Shown here: piece after piece, positions 55,847 to 64,000 of the stretch
Layout of the letters: every line of letters starts with the position of its first letter
Numbering within the stretch: the first letter of the stretch is position 1
Origin: Ancylobacter gelatini
GTDB lineage: Bacteria; Pseudomonadota; Alphaproteobacteria; Rhizobiales; Xanthobacteraceae
Length of the DNA: 64,000 bases
Direction of reading: 5' to 3'
NCBI RefSeq assembly: GCF_022601675.1
Contig: NZ_JAKVIL010000007.1
Location: 161,400-225,399, forward strand
The notes under the pieces: generated by a model
What the model saw: only the letters and a program-made list of their open reading frames with translations
What the model was told of the DNA's origin: nothing
Database searches by the model: none
Translations under genes and position numbers: made by a program

Positions 55847-56803
55847 CTAACGGGATTGCCGCTTGTGGGCCCTATATTCCGAAGGATCAGTACCGTACGT
55901 CTTTCGGAATACACGCGAAAAACCGCTCCGATTATTGTACCCGACAATACGTCCAACCTGATCGACCGAGAGATCGCCAATGGCGAGCAGCGAGGCTGCG
56001 TGTCTCATACGTATCTGACGCAGTGTGGTCATCGGCGGTGTGCCGAAAACTGCCTGGAAGCGCGCCATGAAAGCAGAGCGACTGAGACCTGCACTCTGTG
56101 AAAGAGATTGAACGGAGTGGGCAAATTCGGGCCGCGCGACCATATTGGAGAAAGCGCGCGCGATCTGCGGGCTTTGCAAGAGCGAAAGCCTCTCCACCCA
56201 TTCGTTCATCGAAGTCATTGATCGGCGCAGGAGCACGATGAGGACTTCTTTGAGTAACGTCGCTGTCATTGCCTTCATGCCTATTTCTTGGCGAATGAGT
56301 TCAGCAACCGCAGCTTTAAGTTGAGGGGTCAGCGCCGTCGTCTCGTCGAACCTTTCGATAATTGGCATTGAAAGACCGGCAAAGAGATCAAGAGATCCTG
56401 CATAGTTCGCCTTGACGTAACCGCACACGAGCATGAGTTGCGGACACGTGCCGTCCCCGGCGGCCAGTCTCTCAACATGGTTAGGTCCGCCCGCCGGCAC
56501 CCCCACTCGAACGGTTTGCCAGTTTTCCGACCGAACGGGAGGGCCTTCGATCACGAGGGGCGTCTGGGCCGGAACAATAACAAGTGTATGGGGCTCCAAC
56601 GCGATGGGCGCCCGTCCAGCGATGATTAAACGCCCGCCGCCGGAAATATTATAGTGCATTCCTGGGGCCGGCGAACCCGACATCTCCAGTTTCCAGCCAG
56701 CACCTACGACACATTCGAATAGATCCACAAAATCGACTTCCAGCGTAGAAAGAAGTTCCTCAAGATCCGTGTGTGAAATGCGCGTAAGTGGCTGATCGAT
56801 CAT
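55847..56803 (-). CDS. AraC-family regulator with cupin domain
   Basis: 318 residues. N-terminal cupin-like ligand domain (about 1-200, PGMHYNISGGGRLIIAGRAPIALEPHTLVIVP) and a C-terminal pair of HTHs (about 215-312, SLSQSAGLSRSAFMARFQAVFGTPPMTTLRQIRMRHAASLLAIGDLSVDQVGRIVGYNNRSGFSRVFRKTYGTDPSEYR). The likely target is the downstream alcohol-dehydrogenase-like gene or an unlinked one; nothing decides it. Codon use is less GC-biased than the mxa genes. Confidence 0.88.
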   Translation of the reverse strand: MIDQPLTRISHTDLEELLSTLEVDFVDLFECVVGAGWKLEMSGSPAPGMHYNISGGGRLIIAGRAPIALEPHTLVIVPAQTPLVIEGPPVRSENWQTVRVGVPAGGPNHVERLAAGDGTCPQLMLVCGYVKANYAGSLDLFAGLSMPIIERFDETTALTPQLKAAVAELIRQEIGMKAMTATLLKEVLIVLLRRSMTSMNEWVERLSLLQSPQIARAFSNMVARPEFAHSVQSLSQSAGLSRSAFMARFQAVFGTPPMTTLRQIRMRHAASLLAIGDLSVDQVGRIVGYNNRSGFSRVFRKTYGTDPSEYRAHKRQSR

Positions 56804-57041
56804 TGCGCGCCAGCGTCCTCTCTTCCGCCGCTGTATGTTATTGTGACGTTAAACAAGCGGCATTCCCGTCGTCGCCGATGAGCGCTTTTGTTATGATTGT
56901 AAGCCATGAGATCAATCCACGCGATCAGCTGGTGCACGTCAGGTATTTTGCAACAGCATAACTCTGCATTCAACTATGTAGCCGACGAAAGAAAGCATGC
57001 CAGACGCGCAGCGAAGCGTGTTCGATTCCGGCCTGGCCGAG

Positions 57042-58031
57042 TCACAGTTGCGGCGTGAGGACGATGCGCCCGTACAGATCGCGGCTCTCCATCCGCTCGT
57101 GTGCGGTTACCGCCTCGCTGAAGGGGAGTATATCAACCGGAATGTCGCACAGTCCCGAGGCTACCGCTTTCAAGGCCGCCTCGAGGCCTCGCCGTAAAGC
57201 CTGCGGGTGCGACGGCAGAAGGGCGCCCGCATTGAAGCCGGCCACGGTTGTGCTGCCCAGCCAGAGATCGTTGGTCTTCACGCTGTGCGCCCAGTCGCCG
57301 CTGGCATTGCCGGCGACGATCAGACGGCTGCCCGGCTTCATCAACGCAAAGCTCTGGCCACGGACGGCACCGCCAACGGGATCGATGATCACATCGAACT
57401 TCTCGCCCTCAAGCACGCCGGGCAACTCGGCGGAGTCGACGATCCGATCGTAGGGCAGTTTCGTGTGCGCCGCTGCTTCCAGCTTGCCTAGACGGACCGT
57501 GCCAACAACTCGCGAAGCGCCGAGCTGCCTTGCGATACTGGGAAATGCGGAGGAGAAGCCGCCAAGGGCGCCGTGCACCAGCACGCTTTCTCCCTTGCCG
57601 AGCTTGGCGACCAGACTGAGGGCGACGTGGGCCATCGCGGCATTGGGAATCATCGCGACTGCGAGAGCAGGATCGACATTGGAGCCTTCGATCGACACGA
57701 CGCCATGCACGGGCGCGATATACACGGAGGCATACCCGCCGGTGCCGGCGCCGGCCGACATCGAGACGACGTTTTCGCCAATCGCAAACCCGGTCACCCC
57801 ATCGCCGAGCGCTCGCACCGTTCCGGCCACTTCCAGGCCGGGAATGAAGGGCGGCTGCGCCATGCCGGGGGCATCCTTGAACTGCCCCTGGCGAAAAAGG
57901 AGGTCGATGAGACCGACCGCGGCGTGAGTGACGTCGATCGCGATCTGGCCCGGTCCAGGGGTCGGATCGGGTAGGTCGATCACCGTCAGGACGCTCGGAC
58001 CGCCGAACTGGGTGGCTTGAATGGCTCTCAC
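57042..58031 (-). CDS. MDR-family NADPH:quinone reductase-like protein
   Basis: 329 residues: GroES-like domain (IKATQ...GPGQIAIDVTHAAVGLIDLLFRQGQF, PFIPGLEVAGTVRALGDGVTGFAIGENV) and a Rossmann domain (GESVLVHGALGGFSSAFPSIARQLGASRVVGTVRLGKLEAA). No cysteine-rich structural zinc lobe and no catalytic zinc ligands are seen, which fits the zeta-crystallin/quinone reductase branch. Upstream of it, 52 bp away, is the end of... its own promoter region and the TetR gene, transcribed the same way, so tetR-mdr may be one operon. Confidence 0.87.
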   Translation of the reverse strand: MRAIQATQFGGPSVLTVIDLPDPTPGPGQIAIDVTHAAVGLIDLLFRQGQFKDAPGMAQPPFIPGLEVAGTVRALGDGVTGFAIGENVVSMSAGAGTGGYASVYIAPVHGVVSIEGSNVDPALAVAMIPNAAMAHVALSLVAKLGKGESVLVHGALGGFSSAFPSIARQLGASRVVGTVRLGKLEAAAHTKLPYDRIVDSAELPGVLEGEKFDVIIDPVGGAVRGQSFALMKPGSRLIVAGNASGDWAHSVKTNDLWLGSTTVAGFNAGALLPSHPQALRRGLEAALKAVASGLCDIPVDILPFSEAVTAHERMESRDLYGRIVLTPQL

Positions 58032-58083
58032 GGAACAACTCCTATAATGACTGAGCAGACGCGCATTTTTACGGCGGAAAAAT

Positions 58084-58650
58084 TCACCTCAACGCCTGCC
58101 AAAGGGCTTCGAAACCTGCATCGCGGACGACTTCCGCATTGCCACGGTCGTGGAGAATGAAATCGATCGTTGTCCCTGCCATCGTTTCGACAAGCGCTCC
58201 CACGTAAGCCAGAGGTGCATCCCGCAACGCGCCGGTCGATCGTGCTCGATTTACAACTGCGACGGCTGGGCCCGCGACGACTGCCGCCGCCTTTCGGCTA
58301 GCTTCGGTAATCTGGTCCGAGACGCCGAGCTGGGCCAGCGCCCGCCGCTTCGATGGATTGGAAACGCCCCAGCCCGTCCAACACACCCACAGATGATGCA
58401 ATTGCTCGCGAACATCACCGTCGCCAGGCATCGCTTCCAGGATGGTCTCAGACAGCTCTGTCTTCAGCGCGACATAGAGCTCATTGAGCAGAGCGGATTT
58501 CGTTCCGAAATAGGTGAACACCGATCCATGCGGCACGTGAGCCACCCTGGCGATTTCGGCTGTCGCGGCACCGAGACCTTGTTCGGCAACCAATTCCATC
58601 GCCGCCGCCAGGATCGCCTCACGTTTTTCTTCGCTTCTGGGTCGCGCCAT
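58084..58650 (-). CDS. TetR-family repressor
   Basis: 188 residues; HTH MARPRSEEKREAILAAAMELVAEQGLGAATAEIARVAHVPHGSVFTYFGTKSALLNELYVAL, here about 1-60, and a C-terminal helical domain. It lies immediately upstream of, and on the same strand as, the quinone-reductase-like gene (52 bp gap) and probably controls both. Confidence 0.9.
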   Translation of the reverse strand: MARPRSEEKREAILAAAMELVAEQGLGAATAEIARVAHVPHGSVFTYFGTKSALLNELYVALKTELSETILEAMPGDGDVREQLHHLWVCWTGWGVSNPSKRRALAQLGVSDQITEASRKAAAVVAGPAVAVVNRARSTGALRDAPLAYVGALVETMAGTTIDFILHDRGNAEVVRDAGFEALWQALR

Positions 58651-58670
58651 TTGCCATCATCCTTGCGCAA

Positions 58671-58699
58671 TAAATGACTGCTTGCTCACGCATTGTCAA
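58671..58699 (-). promoter_or_regulatory. Possible sigma-70 promoter for tetR-mdr
   Basis: Minus strand: TTGACA at 58699-58694, then 17 bp, then CATTTA at 58676-58671. The -35 is perfect and the spacing ideal, but the -10 is weak. 20 bp before the TetR ATG. Confidence 0.4.
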
Positions 58700-58836
58700 G
58701 TAGGATGATTATCTCTCGTGGATCGCGCCTTACGTCAATGAGGCTGAGCGCTTTCGAGGAATGCAGCCCGCCCCATGTGGCATCGTCTCGGGCCCGACGG
58801 GTCTTTCTCGCCGTGATGGGCGCGCGTGTGTCGTGA

Positions 58837-59781
58837 TTATGGGGGTGTCGAAGAGCCTTGCCCGGCACCGGCAATGTCATGCGATATGGCTTGGAGACGC
58901 TGCTGCAGCCGTGGCGCGACAAAATCGAGGAAGGCACGCAATTTCAGCGGCTGTTGCTGGTGCGGGGCATGGACCAGATGCACGGGCATGGGCGGAGGCG
59001 CCCGCTCCACCAATATCGGCAAGAGTGACCCCGCTCTGATGCTTGCCGCCGCTTGGTAGGAAAGCACGCGGGCGATTCCGACGCCAGCGACCGCGCCGCC
59101 CACGACGCCGTCTGCGGTATTGACCGAGAAGCGGGGGGTGATCATCACCTGCTGCGTGGCATTCCCGTCGACGAAGGGCCACTCCCGATAACGTCGCAGT
59201 CCTTCGAACGCGATGCAGTCGTGGTCGACCAGCGCGGCGGGCGTTTCCGGCTCGCCCCTTCGTTTGAGATAATCCGGGCTTGCGCAGACGATCCACCCGA
59301 CCTCGCCGACCCTGCGCGCGACCAGCGCGCTGTCAGGCAGGCGGCCGATCCTGACCGCGACGTCGACGTGAGTTTCGATGAGATCGATGTTGCTGTCGGA
59401 TAGTACAAGCCGGACGGTCACATCGGGATAGGCCGAAAGGAAATCGTGGACGATCGGCGCGACATTGAGCGCGCCGAACGCGATAGGCGCGGTGACGAGC
59501 AACTCGCCGCGCGGCGCGCGATACTCGCCGGATGCGGCGCGCTCTGCCTCGGACAACTCCTCGAGCACCCTTCGCGCCGATGCGACATAGGCTGTGCCAG
59601 CTTCCGTGAGCAGGAGCTTGCGGCTTGTGCGGACAACAAGCTGCGAACCGAGCAGGCTCTCAAGGTCGGAAACGCGGCGGCTGACGGTTGGGAGCGGCAC
59701 GTTCAGCGACCGGGAGGCGGCGGACAGGCTGCCTCCATCGACCGCTGCGACCAGCGTGCGCATTGCCTCGAACCTGTCCAT
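58837..59781 (-). CDS. LysR-family regulator
   Basis: 314 residues from the ATG at 59781 (MDRFEAMRTLVAAVDGGSLSAASRSLNVPLPTVSRRVSDLESLLGSQLVVRTSRKLLLT). The C-terminal effector domain is of the CrgA/DhcR type. Divergent, across 113 bp, from the AhpD-like/hydrolase/NTF2/SDR operon, which it probably regulates. Confidence 0.9.
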   Translation of the reverse strand: MDRFEAMRTLVAAVDGGSLSAASRSLNVPLPTVSRRVSDLESLLGSQLVVRTSRKLLLTEAGTAYVASARRVLEELSEAERAASGEYRAPRGELLVTAPIAFGALNVAPIVHDFLSAYPDVTVRLVLSDSNIDLIETHVDVAVRIGRLPDSALVARRVGEVGWIVCASPDYLKRRGEPETPAALVDHDCIAFEGLRRYREWPFVDGNATQQVMITPRFSVNTADGVVGGAVAGVGIARVLSYQAAASIRAGSLLPILVERAPPPMPVHLVHAPHQQQPLKLRAFLDFVAPRLQQRLQAISHDIAGAGQGSSTPP

Positions 59782-59894
59782 TTCCCTCTCGTTTTGCGGA
59801 AGTGAGGCTTTCGACGTTAGCGACTGCTGGGCAGTTTCGGAAGGGAGTACTCCAATTGGGTGAGAGCGAAACAACCGATCCAGGAGAAAACACG

Positions 59895-60449
59895 ATGTCC
59901 CGCATCCCGACCCCCGCCACCGAACAGGCCCCCGAAAAATCGCAGCCCCTGCTTGCTGCCGTCCAGAAGCAACTCGGCACCGTGCCGAACCTGTTTCGTA
60001 TCGTCGCCAACAGCCCGGCGGCTCTGGAAGGATATCTCGGCCTCTCCGGCGCCCTCGGCAAAGGCGCGCTGGCCGCGAAGACCCGCGAGCGGATCGCACT
60101 GGCGATCGCCGAGGTGAATGAGTGCGGCTACTGCCTGTCCGCTCACACCTACATCGCCCGTAACCTCGCCAAGCTCGATGACGCGGAGATCACCGCAAAC
60201 CGAAACGGCGCCTCCAACGACGTCAAGGCGGACGCCGCCGTGCGCTTCGCCGTCAAGCTCGCCCGCGGACGCGGACAGGCAAGCGACGCCGATATCCGGG
60301 CGCTCAAGGACGCGGGATATTCGGATGCGGAAATCGTCGAAATCATCGCCCATGTCGCGCTCAACACCTTCACCAACTACGTCAATGAAGCGCTGAAGAC
60401 CGAAATCGACTTCCCGGTCGTGACGGCCCGGACGGCCGCGGCGGCCTGA
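59895..60449 (+). CDS. AhpD/carboxymuconolactone-decarboxylase-like peroxidase
   Basis: 184 residues from the ATG at 59895 (AGGAG upstream). An AhpD-type CMD domain with the thiol site E-V-N-E-C-G-Y-C-L-S-A-H (C-x-x-C plus Glu and His), typical of alkylhydroperoxidase-like proteins. Mostly helical, cytoplasmic. First gene of a four-gene operon; the LysR regulator divides from it. A redox or hydroperoxide-detoxifying role fits the family. Confidence 0.88.
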   Translation: MSRIPTPATEQAPEKSQPLLAAVQKQLGTVPNLFRIVANSPAALEGYLGLSGALGKGALAAKTRERIALAIAEVNECGYCLSAHTYIARNLAKLDDAEITANRNGASNDVKADAAVRFAVKLARGRGQASDADIRALKDAGYSDAEIVEIIAHVALNTFTNYVNEALKTEIDFPVVTARTAAAA

Positions 60450-60538
60450 TCCTCACCCCAAGCTCAGCAAGAAGCGATGCGGGCGCGAAGCCGGGCCCGC
60501 GAACCCCTCTTCACGCCCTGAAATCAAGGAGCCTTCCA

Positions 60539-61399
60539 ATGACCATTCGTTTCAACACCGTCGATGTAGATGGCCTCAAGCTGTTCTACCGTGAGGCTGG
60601 CGACGCAAGCCGCCCGACAGTGCTGCTGCTGCACGGCTTCCCGAGCGCGAGCCACATGTTCCGCGACCTGATCCCCGAACTCGCTGAGCACTACCATGTC
60701 GTCGCCCCGGATCTGCCCGGCTTCGGCATGACCGAACAGCCCACCCGCGACCAGTTCGACTACACGTTCGAGAACATCACCAACGTCGTCGACCGCTTCA
60801 CCGAGGTTCTCGGTCTGACCAAATTCGCCGTCTACGTCTTCGACTATGGCGCTCCGGTTGGCTTCCGGCTCGCGGTCAAGCACCCCGACCGGATCACCGC
60901 GATCGTCACCCAGAACGGCAACACCTATGTCGAAGGTGTGTCGGGCGCCTTCGCACCCGTCATGGCCTACTGGAACGAGCCGACCCAAGCCAACCGCGAC
61001 GCGCTGCGCGGCTTTCTGGCGCCGGAGACGACGCTCTTCCAGTACACGCACGGCGTCGACGATCCGAGCAAGGTGTCGCCCGACGGGCGCAACCTCGACG
61101 ACTTCTATCTGGCGCGTCCCGGCAATGACGAGATTCAGCTCGACCTGCTGCTCGACTACCAGACCAACGTCGCGCTCTACGGCACCATTCAGGCCTATCT
61201 GCGCGAGCATCAGCCGCCGGTGCTGGCAATCTGGGGCAGGAACGACCCGTTCTTCATTCCGCCGGGCGCCGAGGCGTTCAAGCGTGACGTACCGGCGGCG
61301 GAGGTTCGCTTCGTCAACAGCGGGCACTTCGCGCTCGAAACCCATGCCGCCGAGATCGGCGCGGCAATGCGCGAGTTTCTGGCCGGGCATATCGGGTGA
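60539..61399 (+). CDS. Alpha/beta hydrolase with Asp nucleophile (epoxide hydrolase/haloalkane dehalogenase type)
   Basis: 286 residues. HGFPSAS (32-38) forms the oxyanion region; the nucleophile elbow is F101-D102-Y-G-A, so the nucleophile is Asp, not Ser, as in epoxide hydrolases and haloalkane dehalogenases. The catalytic His is in NSGHFALE and an acid in WGRNDPFF. A cytoplasmic hydrolase of an epoxide or halide-like substrate by family; the exact substrate is unknown. Confidence 0.87.
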   Translation: MTIRFNTVDVDGLKLFYREAGDASRPTVLLLHGFPSASHMFRDLIPELAEHYHVVAPDLPGFGMTEQPTRDQFDYTFENITNVVDRFTEVLGLTKFAVYVFDYGAPVGFRLAVKHPDRITAIVTQNGNTYVEGVSGAFAPVMAYWNEPTQANRDALRGFLAPETTLFQYTHGVDDPSKVSPDGRNLDDFYLARPGNDEIQLDLLLDYQTNVALYGTIQAYLREHQPPVLAIWGRNDPFFIPPGAEAFKRDVPAAEVRFVNSGHFALETHAAEIGAAMREFLAGHIG

Positions 61400-61489
61400 T
61401 CGGCCCTGGTTCGGGCGCTGCTTCCTGTCGCCGCCGGATTTCAGTGAGCACGGGGCGGCCGCGTCCGTCCGATACTTCGGAGACAGACC

Positions 61490-61873
61490 ATGATCAGCGC
61501 TAGCGATACCGTTCGCGACTTCTACGAAAAGCTTTCCAAAGGCGACGCGCCGGGCGCTCTTGGCCTTATGGCGTCCGACATCGAGTGGACGACGATGTGG
61601 CACTACAAAGTAGAGGGGCGTGGACCGGAAAAGGTCGCGGAGGGCCTTTTCAAGCCGCTGATGGCGGAATGGTCGAGCTTCTCTCTGGTGCCGGCGGAGT
61701 TCATCGCTGAAGGCGAGACCGTCGTCTCGCTGGGGGAATTCACGGGCGTGCATGGCGCGACAGGCAAAACCTCGCGTGCCCGCTATGCCCACGTCTGGAC
61801 AATTCATAACGGCAAGATCACCACCTTCCGCCAGTACATCGACACGCTGGCCATCGCCGAGGCTCGCGTCTGA
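61490..61873 (+). CDS. SnoaL/NTF2-like protein
   Basis: 127 residues: VRDFYEKLSKGDAPGALGLMASDIEWTTMW, EGLFKPLMAEWSSFSLVPAEFIAEGETVVSLGEFTG, RYAHVWTIHNGKITTFRQYIDTLAIAEA. This is a common ketosteroid-isomerase-like subfamily. Its stop shares a base with the SDR start (TGATG), so translation is coupled. Function unknown. Confidence 0.85.
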   Translation: MISASDTVRDFYEKLSKGDAPGALGLMASDIEWTTMWHYKVEGRGPEKVAEGLFKPLMAEWSSFSLVPAEFIAEGETVVSLGEFTGVHGATGKTSRARYAHVWTIHNGKITTFRQYIDTLAIAEARV

Positions 61874-62640
61874 TGGAACGTGTGGCGATTGTGACGGGTG
61901 CCAGTCGCGGTATCGGTCGCGCAACGGCCGTGCGGCTGGCTCGCGACTTCAGCGGCCTTGCGCTGGTGGCGCGAACCCGAGAGGCCTTGGAGGAGACTGC
62001 TGAAACGGTCCGGGCGGCAGGTGCAGAGCCGCTTGTTCGGGTCCACGACCTGCGCCAGCCGGATGCAGCGGGAGCGGTCGTCGCAGCGACGCTCCAGCGC
62101 TTCGGGCAGATCGATGCCGTCGCCTGCATCGCCGGCGCGGTCTCACCGGCAGACCTGTTCGCGCTGACCGACCAGCAATGGGACGACGGATTGGCGCTCA
62201 AATTCCACTCCGCCCGGCGTTTGACACTCGCGGCATGGGATGCGCTCAAGGCTACGCAGGGTTCGGTCGCGATCATGTCGGGTACGTCAGCCTGTACGCC
62301 CAAGGCGTCGCTCGCCGCCGTAGGTACCATCAATGCGGCGATCCTCGCGCTTGCCAAGGCCTTTGCCGACCGGGGCATTGAGGATGGGGTGCAGGTCAAC
62401 ACGATCCTGCCCGGATCGGTCATGACCGACCGCCGCCTGATGATGCTTCAGGGCTATGCTGACTCGCACGGTCTCTCACTCGATACGGCAATTGATCGGG
62501 GTGCGGCCGAGGTGGGCATCGCCCGCTACGGGCAGCCCGAAGACGTCGCCAACGCGATAGCCTTCCTCTTTTCGGCCGAAAGCCATTGGATCACCGGCAC
62601 GGCAATCCGCATCGACGGCGGCGAAACGAAGGTGCTTTGA
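61873..62640 (+). CDS. SDR-fold protein lacking the YxxxK active site
   Basis: 255 residues. The Rossmann N-terminus is intact (VTGASRGIGRAT, about 8-19) and the C-terminus WITGTAIRIDGGETKVL is SDR-like. In the catalytic stretch, where SDRs have YxxxK, the aligned residues are V150-GTI-N154, so both the Tyr and Lys are missing; Ser136/139 remain. It may bind NAD(P) without classical reductase chemistry. Last gene of the LysR-linked operon, closed by a clear terminator. Confidence 0.82.
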   Translation: MERVAIVTGASRGIGRATAVRLARDFSGLALVARTREALEETAETVRAAGAEPLVRVHDLRQPDAAGAVVAATLQRFGQIDAVACIAGAVSPADLFALTDQQWDDGLALKFHSARRLTLAAWDALKATQGSVAIMSGTSACTPKASLAAVGTINAAILALAKAFADRGIEDGVQVNTILPGSVMTDRRLMMLQGYADSHGLSLDTAIDRGAAEVGIARYGQPEDVANAIAFLFSAESHWITGTAIRIDGGETKVL

Positions 62641-62698
62641 CCTTGCGGGTGAGTGCCGGACGGCGAGGCCGACTGCCTAGCTTGGCCGATACTCACAA

Positions 62699-62735
62699 AA
62701 AAGGCTCGCGGGCGGCGATCGTCAGCGAGCCTTTT
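62699..62735. terminator. Bidirectional rho-independent terminator
   Basis: AAAAGGCTCGC (62699-62709) and GCGAGCCTTTT (62725-62735), an 11-bp stem with A-tract on one side and T-tract on the other. It lies between the convergent SDR and FMN-reductase genes and serves both strands. Confidence 0.85.
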
Positions 62736-62762
62736 CGATTTCGGAGGCGCTCGTCCGGCGCG

Positions 62763-63356
62763 TCAGGCGCCGGCGGACTTGGCAGCCATGGTCGCCTTGG
62801 CCCACCAGAACAGTTCGTCCAGAGCCGCCGTCGTCGATGGCAGGAGATTCGCCTCGATTTCCTCGATCGGCTTGTTCCCGAAGGCCGGATGCACGGCGAA
62901 GAAGTCGCTCCCGCCGATATGGGCGGTCGCATGCGTCGAAACCATCTGAAGCTCGATCGCAATCAAGCGAAGATGCTCGATCGCCCGCACGCCGCCCGTG
63001 CCACCATAGCCGATGGCGGTGAATGGCTTGCGGATCCACTCCTTATAGGCCTGGTCGAGCGCGTTCTTCAAAACGCCGGTGATCGAGTGGTTGTATTCCG
63101 CGGTGACAAAGATGTAGCCGTCGAAACGGGCGATCGTCTCCTGCCAGCGGATCGCCTCGGGGTTCCGGCTCGGCGCCCACATATTGGAGGCGACCTCGTC
63201 GAAGAAGGGGAGCGGATGATCGCGCAGATCGACCAGCTCCACATCCATGTCACCGCGGGCCTGAGCCTGCTTCAGAATCCATTGCGCCGGCACATCGGCA
63301 AAACGCGTGGGCCTGGTGGAACCGACGATGACGGCAATGCGGGGTTTGGTACTCAT
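62763..63356 (-). CDS. NADPH-dependent FMN reductase
   Basis: 197 residues: flavodoxin-like fold with the phosphate-binding loop VGSTRPTRFAD (about 11-21), TAEYNHSITGVLKNALDQAYKEW (about 85-107) and GYGGTGGVRAIEHLR. Binds FMN; reduces flavin, quinones or azo compounds. Divergent from the HxlR regulator gene across 53 bp, so probably its target. Confidence 0.88.
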   Translation of the reverse strand: MSTKPRIAVIVGSTRPTRFADVPAQWILKQAQARGDMDVELVDLRDHPLPFFDEVASNMWAPSRNPEAIRWQETIARFDGYIFVTAEYNHSITGVLKNALDQAYKEWIRKPFTAIGYGGTGGVRAIEHLRLIAIELQMVSTHATAHIGGSDFFAVHPAFGNKPIEEIEANLLPSTTAALDELFWWAKATMAAKSAGA

Positions 63357-63392
63357 GCTATCCTCATATATAATGGTATCCGATAGTAACCA
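63346..63392. promoter_or_regulatory. HxlR promoter and operator
   Basis: On the plus strand TTGGTA (63346-63351), a 17-bp gap and TATAAT (63369-63374) make a good sigma-70 promoter for the hxlR-type gene. The imperfect palindrome TGGTATCCGATAGTAACCA (63374-63392, TGGT...ACCA arms) overlaps its -10 and start site and sits before the divergent FMN-reductase gene, as an HxlR operator would. Confidence 0.6.
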
Positions 63393-63409
63393 GATTACGA
63401 GGAGTGTTC

Positions 63410-63808
63410 ATGCCGGGACAAGGAGGCACTTTCGCGAAACCAGATGACCACGAGGATACCGCCCGGTGCGAACACATCAGCCGGCTGCTCGCGCGGATCA
63501 GTGACAAATGGACCCTGCTGGTGGTTCGCGTGCTCGGGCATGGGCCACGCCGTTTCAACGCGTTGCGACGCGAAGTCGGCGAGATCAGTCAGAAGGTTCT
63601 TGCATCGACACTGCGGGATCTAGAGCAGAACGGCTTCGTTACTCGCACGGTTACGCCGGTCAACCCGCCTCAGGTGGAATACGCCCTGACTGAACTGGGG
63701 CGCGAGTTCCTGATGCCCGTACAGACGTTGGCGGAGTGGGTCGTCGAGAACGCACCTCGAATGGATGTGGCACGCGCCGCTTATCTCGAACGTCGCGCGG
63801 AAGACTGA
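63410..63808 (+). CDS. HxlR-family regulator
   Basis: 132 residues from the ATG at 63410 (GAGGAG just upstream). Winged-helix HxlR signature: CEHISRLLARISDKWTLLVVRVLGHGPRRFNALRREVGEISQKVLASTLRDLEQNGFVTRTV (about 19-81). Conserved Cys near residue 20 is the usual redox/quinone-sensing cysteine in this family. Controls itself and the FMN reductase by arrangement. Confidence 0.92.
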   Translation: MPGQGGTFAKPDDHEDTARCEHISRLLARISDKWTLLVVRVLGHGPRRFNALRREVGEISQKVLASTLRDLEQNGFVTRTVTPVNPPQVEYALTELGREFLMPVQTLAEWVVENAPRMDVARAAYLERRAED

Positions 63809-63936
63809 TCCTTCGCTGGCGCCACGATGATCAACCATCACGCACGCCGCTTCCGTAAAACGATAGGAAGGGTTCCGAAGTCAGGCGCTGCTGCCGAATA
63901 ACGGAAAGTTCTACATGGATATCGAAGGAGATAATC

Positions 63937-64000
63937 ATGAAGAGCGCCCATTTCATAAAGAACCCCGACGCTCTGGCCGCCCTGTCACCGGAGCAATATC
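63937..64000 (+). CDS. msrB: Probable peptide-methionine (R)-S-oxide reductase (MsrB), N-terminal part
   Basis: AAGGAG and ATG at 63937 start a frame that runs off the window (MKSAHFIKNPDALAALSPEQY). The NPDALAALSPEQY opening matches the beginning of MsrB proteins, where LSPEQY-R-V-T follows. Only 21 residues are visible, so the assignment is provisional. Confidence 0.55.
   Translation, partial: MKSAHFIKNPDALAALSPEQY

Overview
The window is GC-rich bacterial chromosome. Divergent mxaZYX beside mxaFJGIRSACKLD, an imuA-imuB-dnaE2 cassette behind a GTTC-N7-GTTC SOS box, and an Irr/ICE-like iron box all point to a methylotrophic alphaproteobacterium, probably Hyphomicrobiales (Xanthobacter/Ancylobacter/Starkeya-like; the genus is inference). 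No tRNA, rRNA or CRISPR was recognised. Most genes sit in tight operons with ATGA/GTGA stop-start overlaps.

Layout. 1-0.6 kb: 3' part of a TehA/SLAC1-family gene. 0.6-14.9 kb: methanol oxidation, with a divergent two-component regulator set (mxaZYX) facing calcium-type methanol dehydrogenase (mxaF, mxaI), its cytochrome cL (mxaG), mxaJ and the maturation genes mxaRSACKLD. A Tat-signal beta-propeller gene and a strong hairpin close this run. 15-17 kb: an uncharacterised pair, a multi-TM coiled-coil protein and a ClpP-like membrane-anchored protein. 17.1-23 kb: a polyamine-type ABC importer co-transcribed with an arylmalonate-decarboxylase/Asp-Glu-racemase-fold protein that lacks the catalytic cysteine, with a divergent LysR regulator. 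23-28.7 kb: SOS mutasome. 28.9 kb: GreA/GreB-like gene.

29.5-40.1 kb is the most unusual part. A sigma-54 activator has an N-terminal domain of the phosphoenolpyruvate-hydrolase/TIM-barrel family. It sits beside a divergent cluster encoding a branched-chain-amino-acid-type ABC importer (livHMKGF), a UPF0261/Tm-1-like protein, a second TIM-barrel paralogue and a tandem SRPBCC protein; a third paralogue is transcribed the opposite way. A near-consensus -24/-12 promoter precedes livH. A 10-bp perfect inverted repeat lies upstream of it, and a 13-mer matching that repeat at 12 of 13 positions lies upstream of the activator gene. I read this as one regulon for uptake and processing of an unknown compound. 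UPF0261 plus TIM-barrel is the two-gene form of the architecture of the tomato Tm-1 resistance protein.

40.2-49 kb: a ferric-siderophore locus (fecI-fecR-TonB receptor-fhuF-fecBCDE). 49-64 kb: an accessory patchwork with fragments of IS3-type and IS5-type transposases, a TetR/amidase pair with duplicated operators, SDR/NTF2-like pairs, a cytochrome P460-family gene behind an AT-rich promoter, seven regulators in total (TetR x2, LysR x2, AraC, HxlR and others nearby), an AhpD-like/alpha-beta-hydrolase/NTF2/SDR operon, an FMN reductase with divergent HxlR, and the start of a probable msrB.
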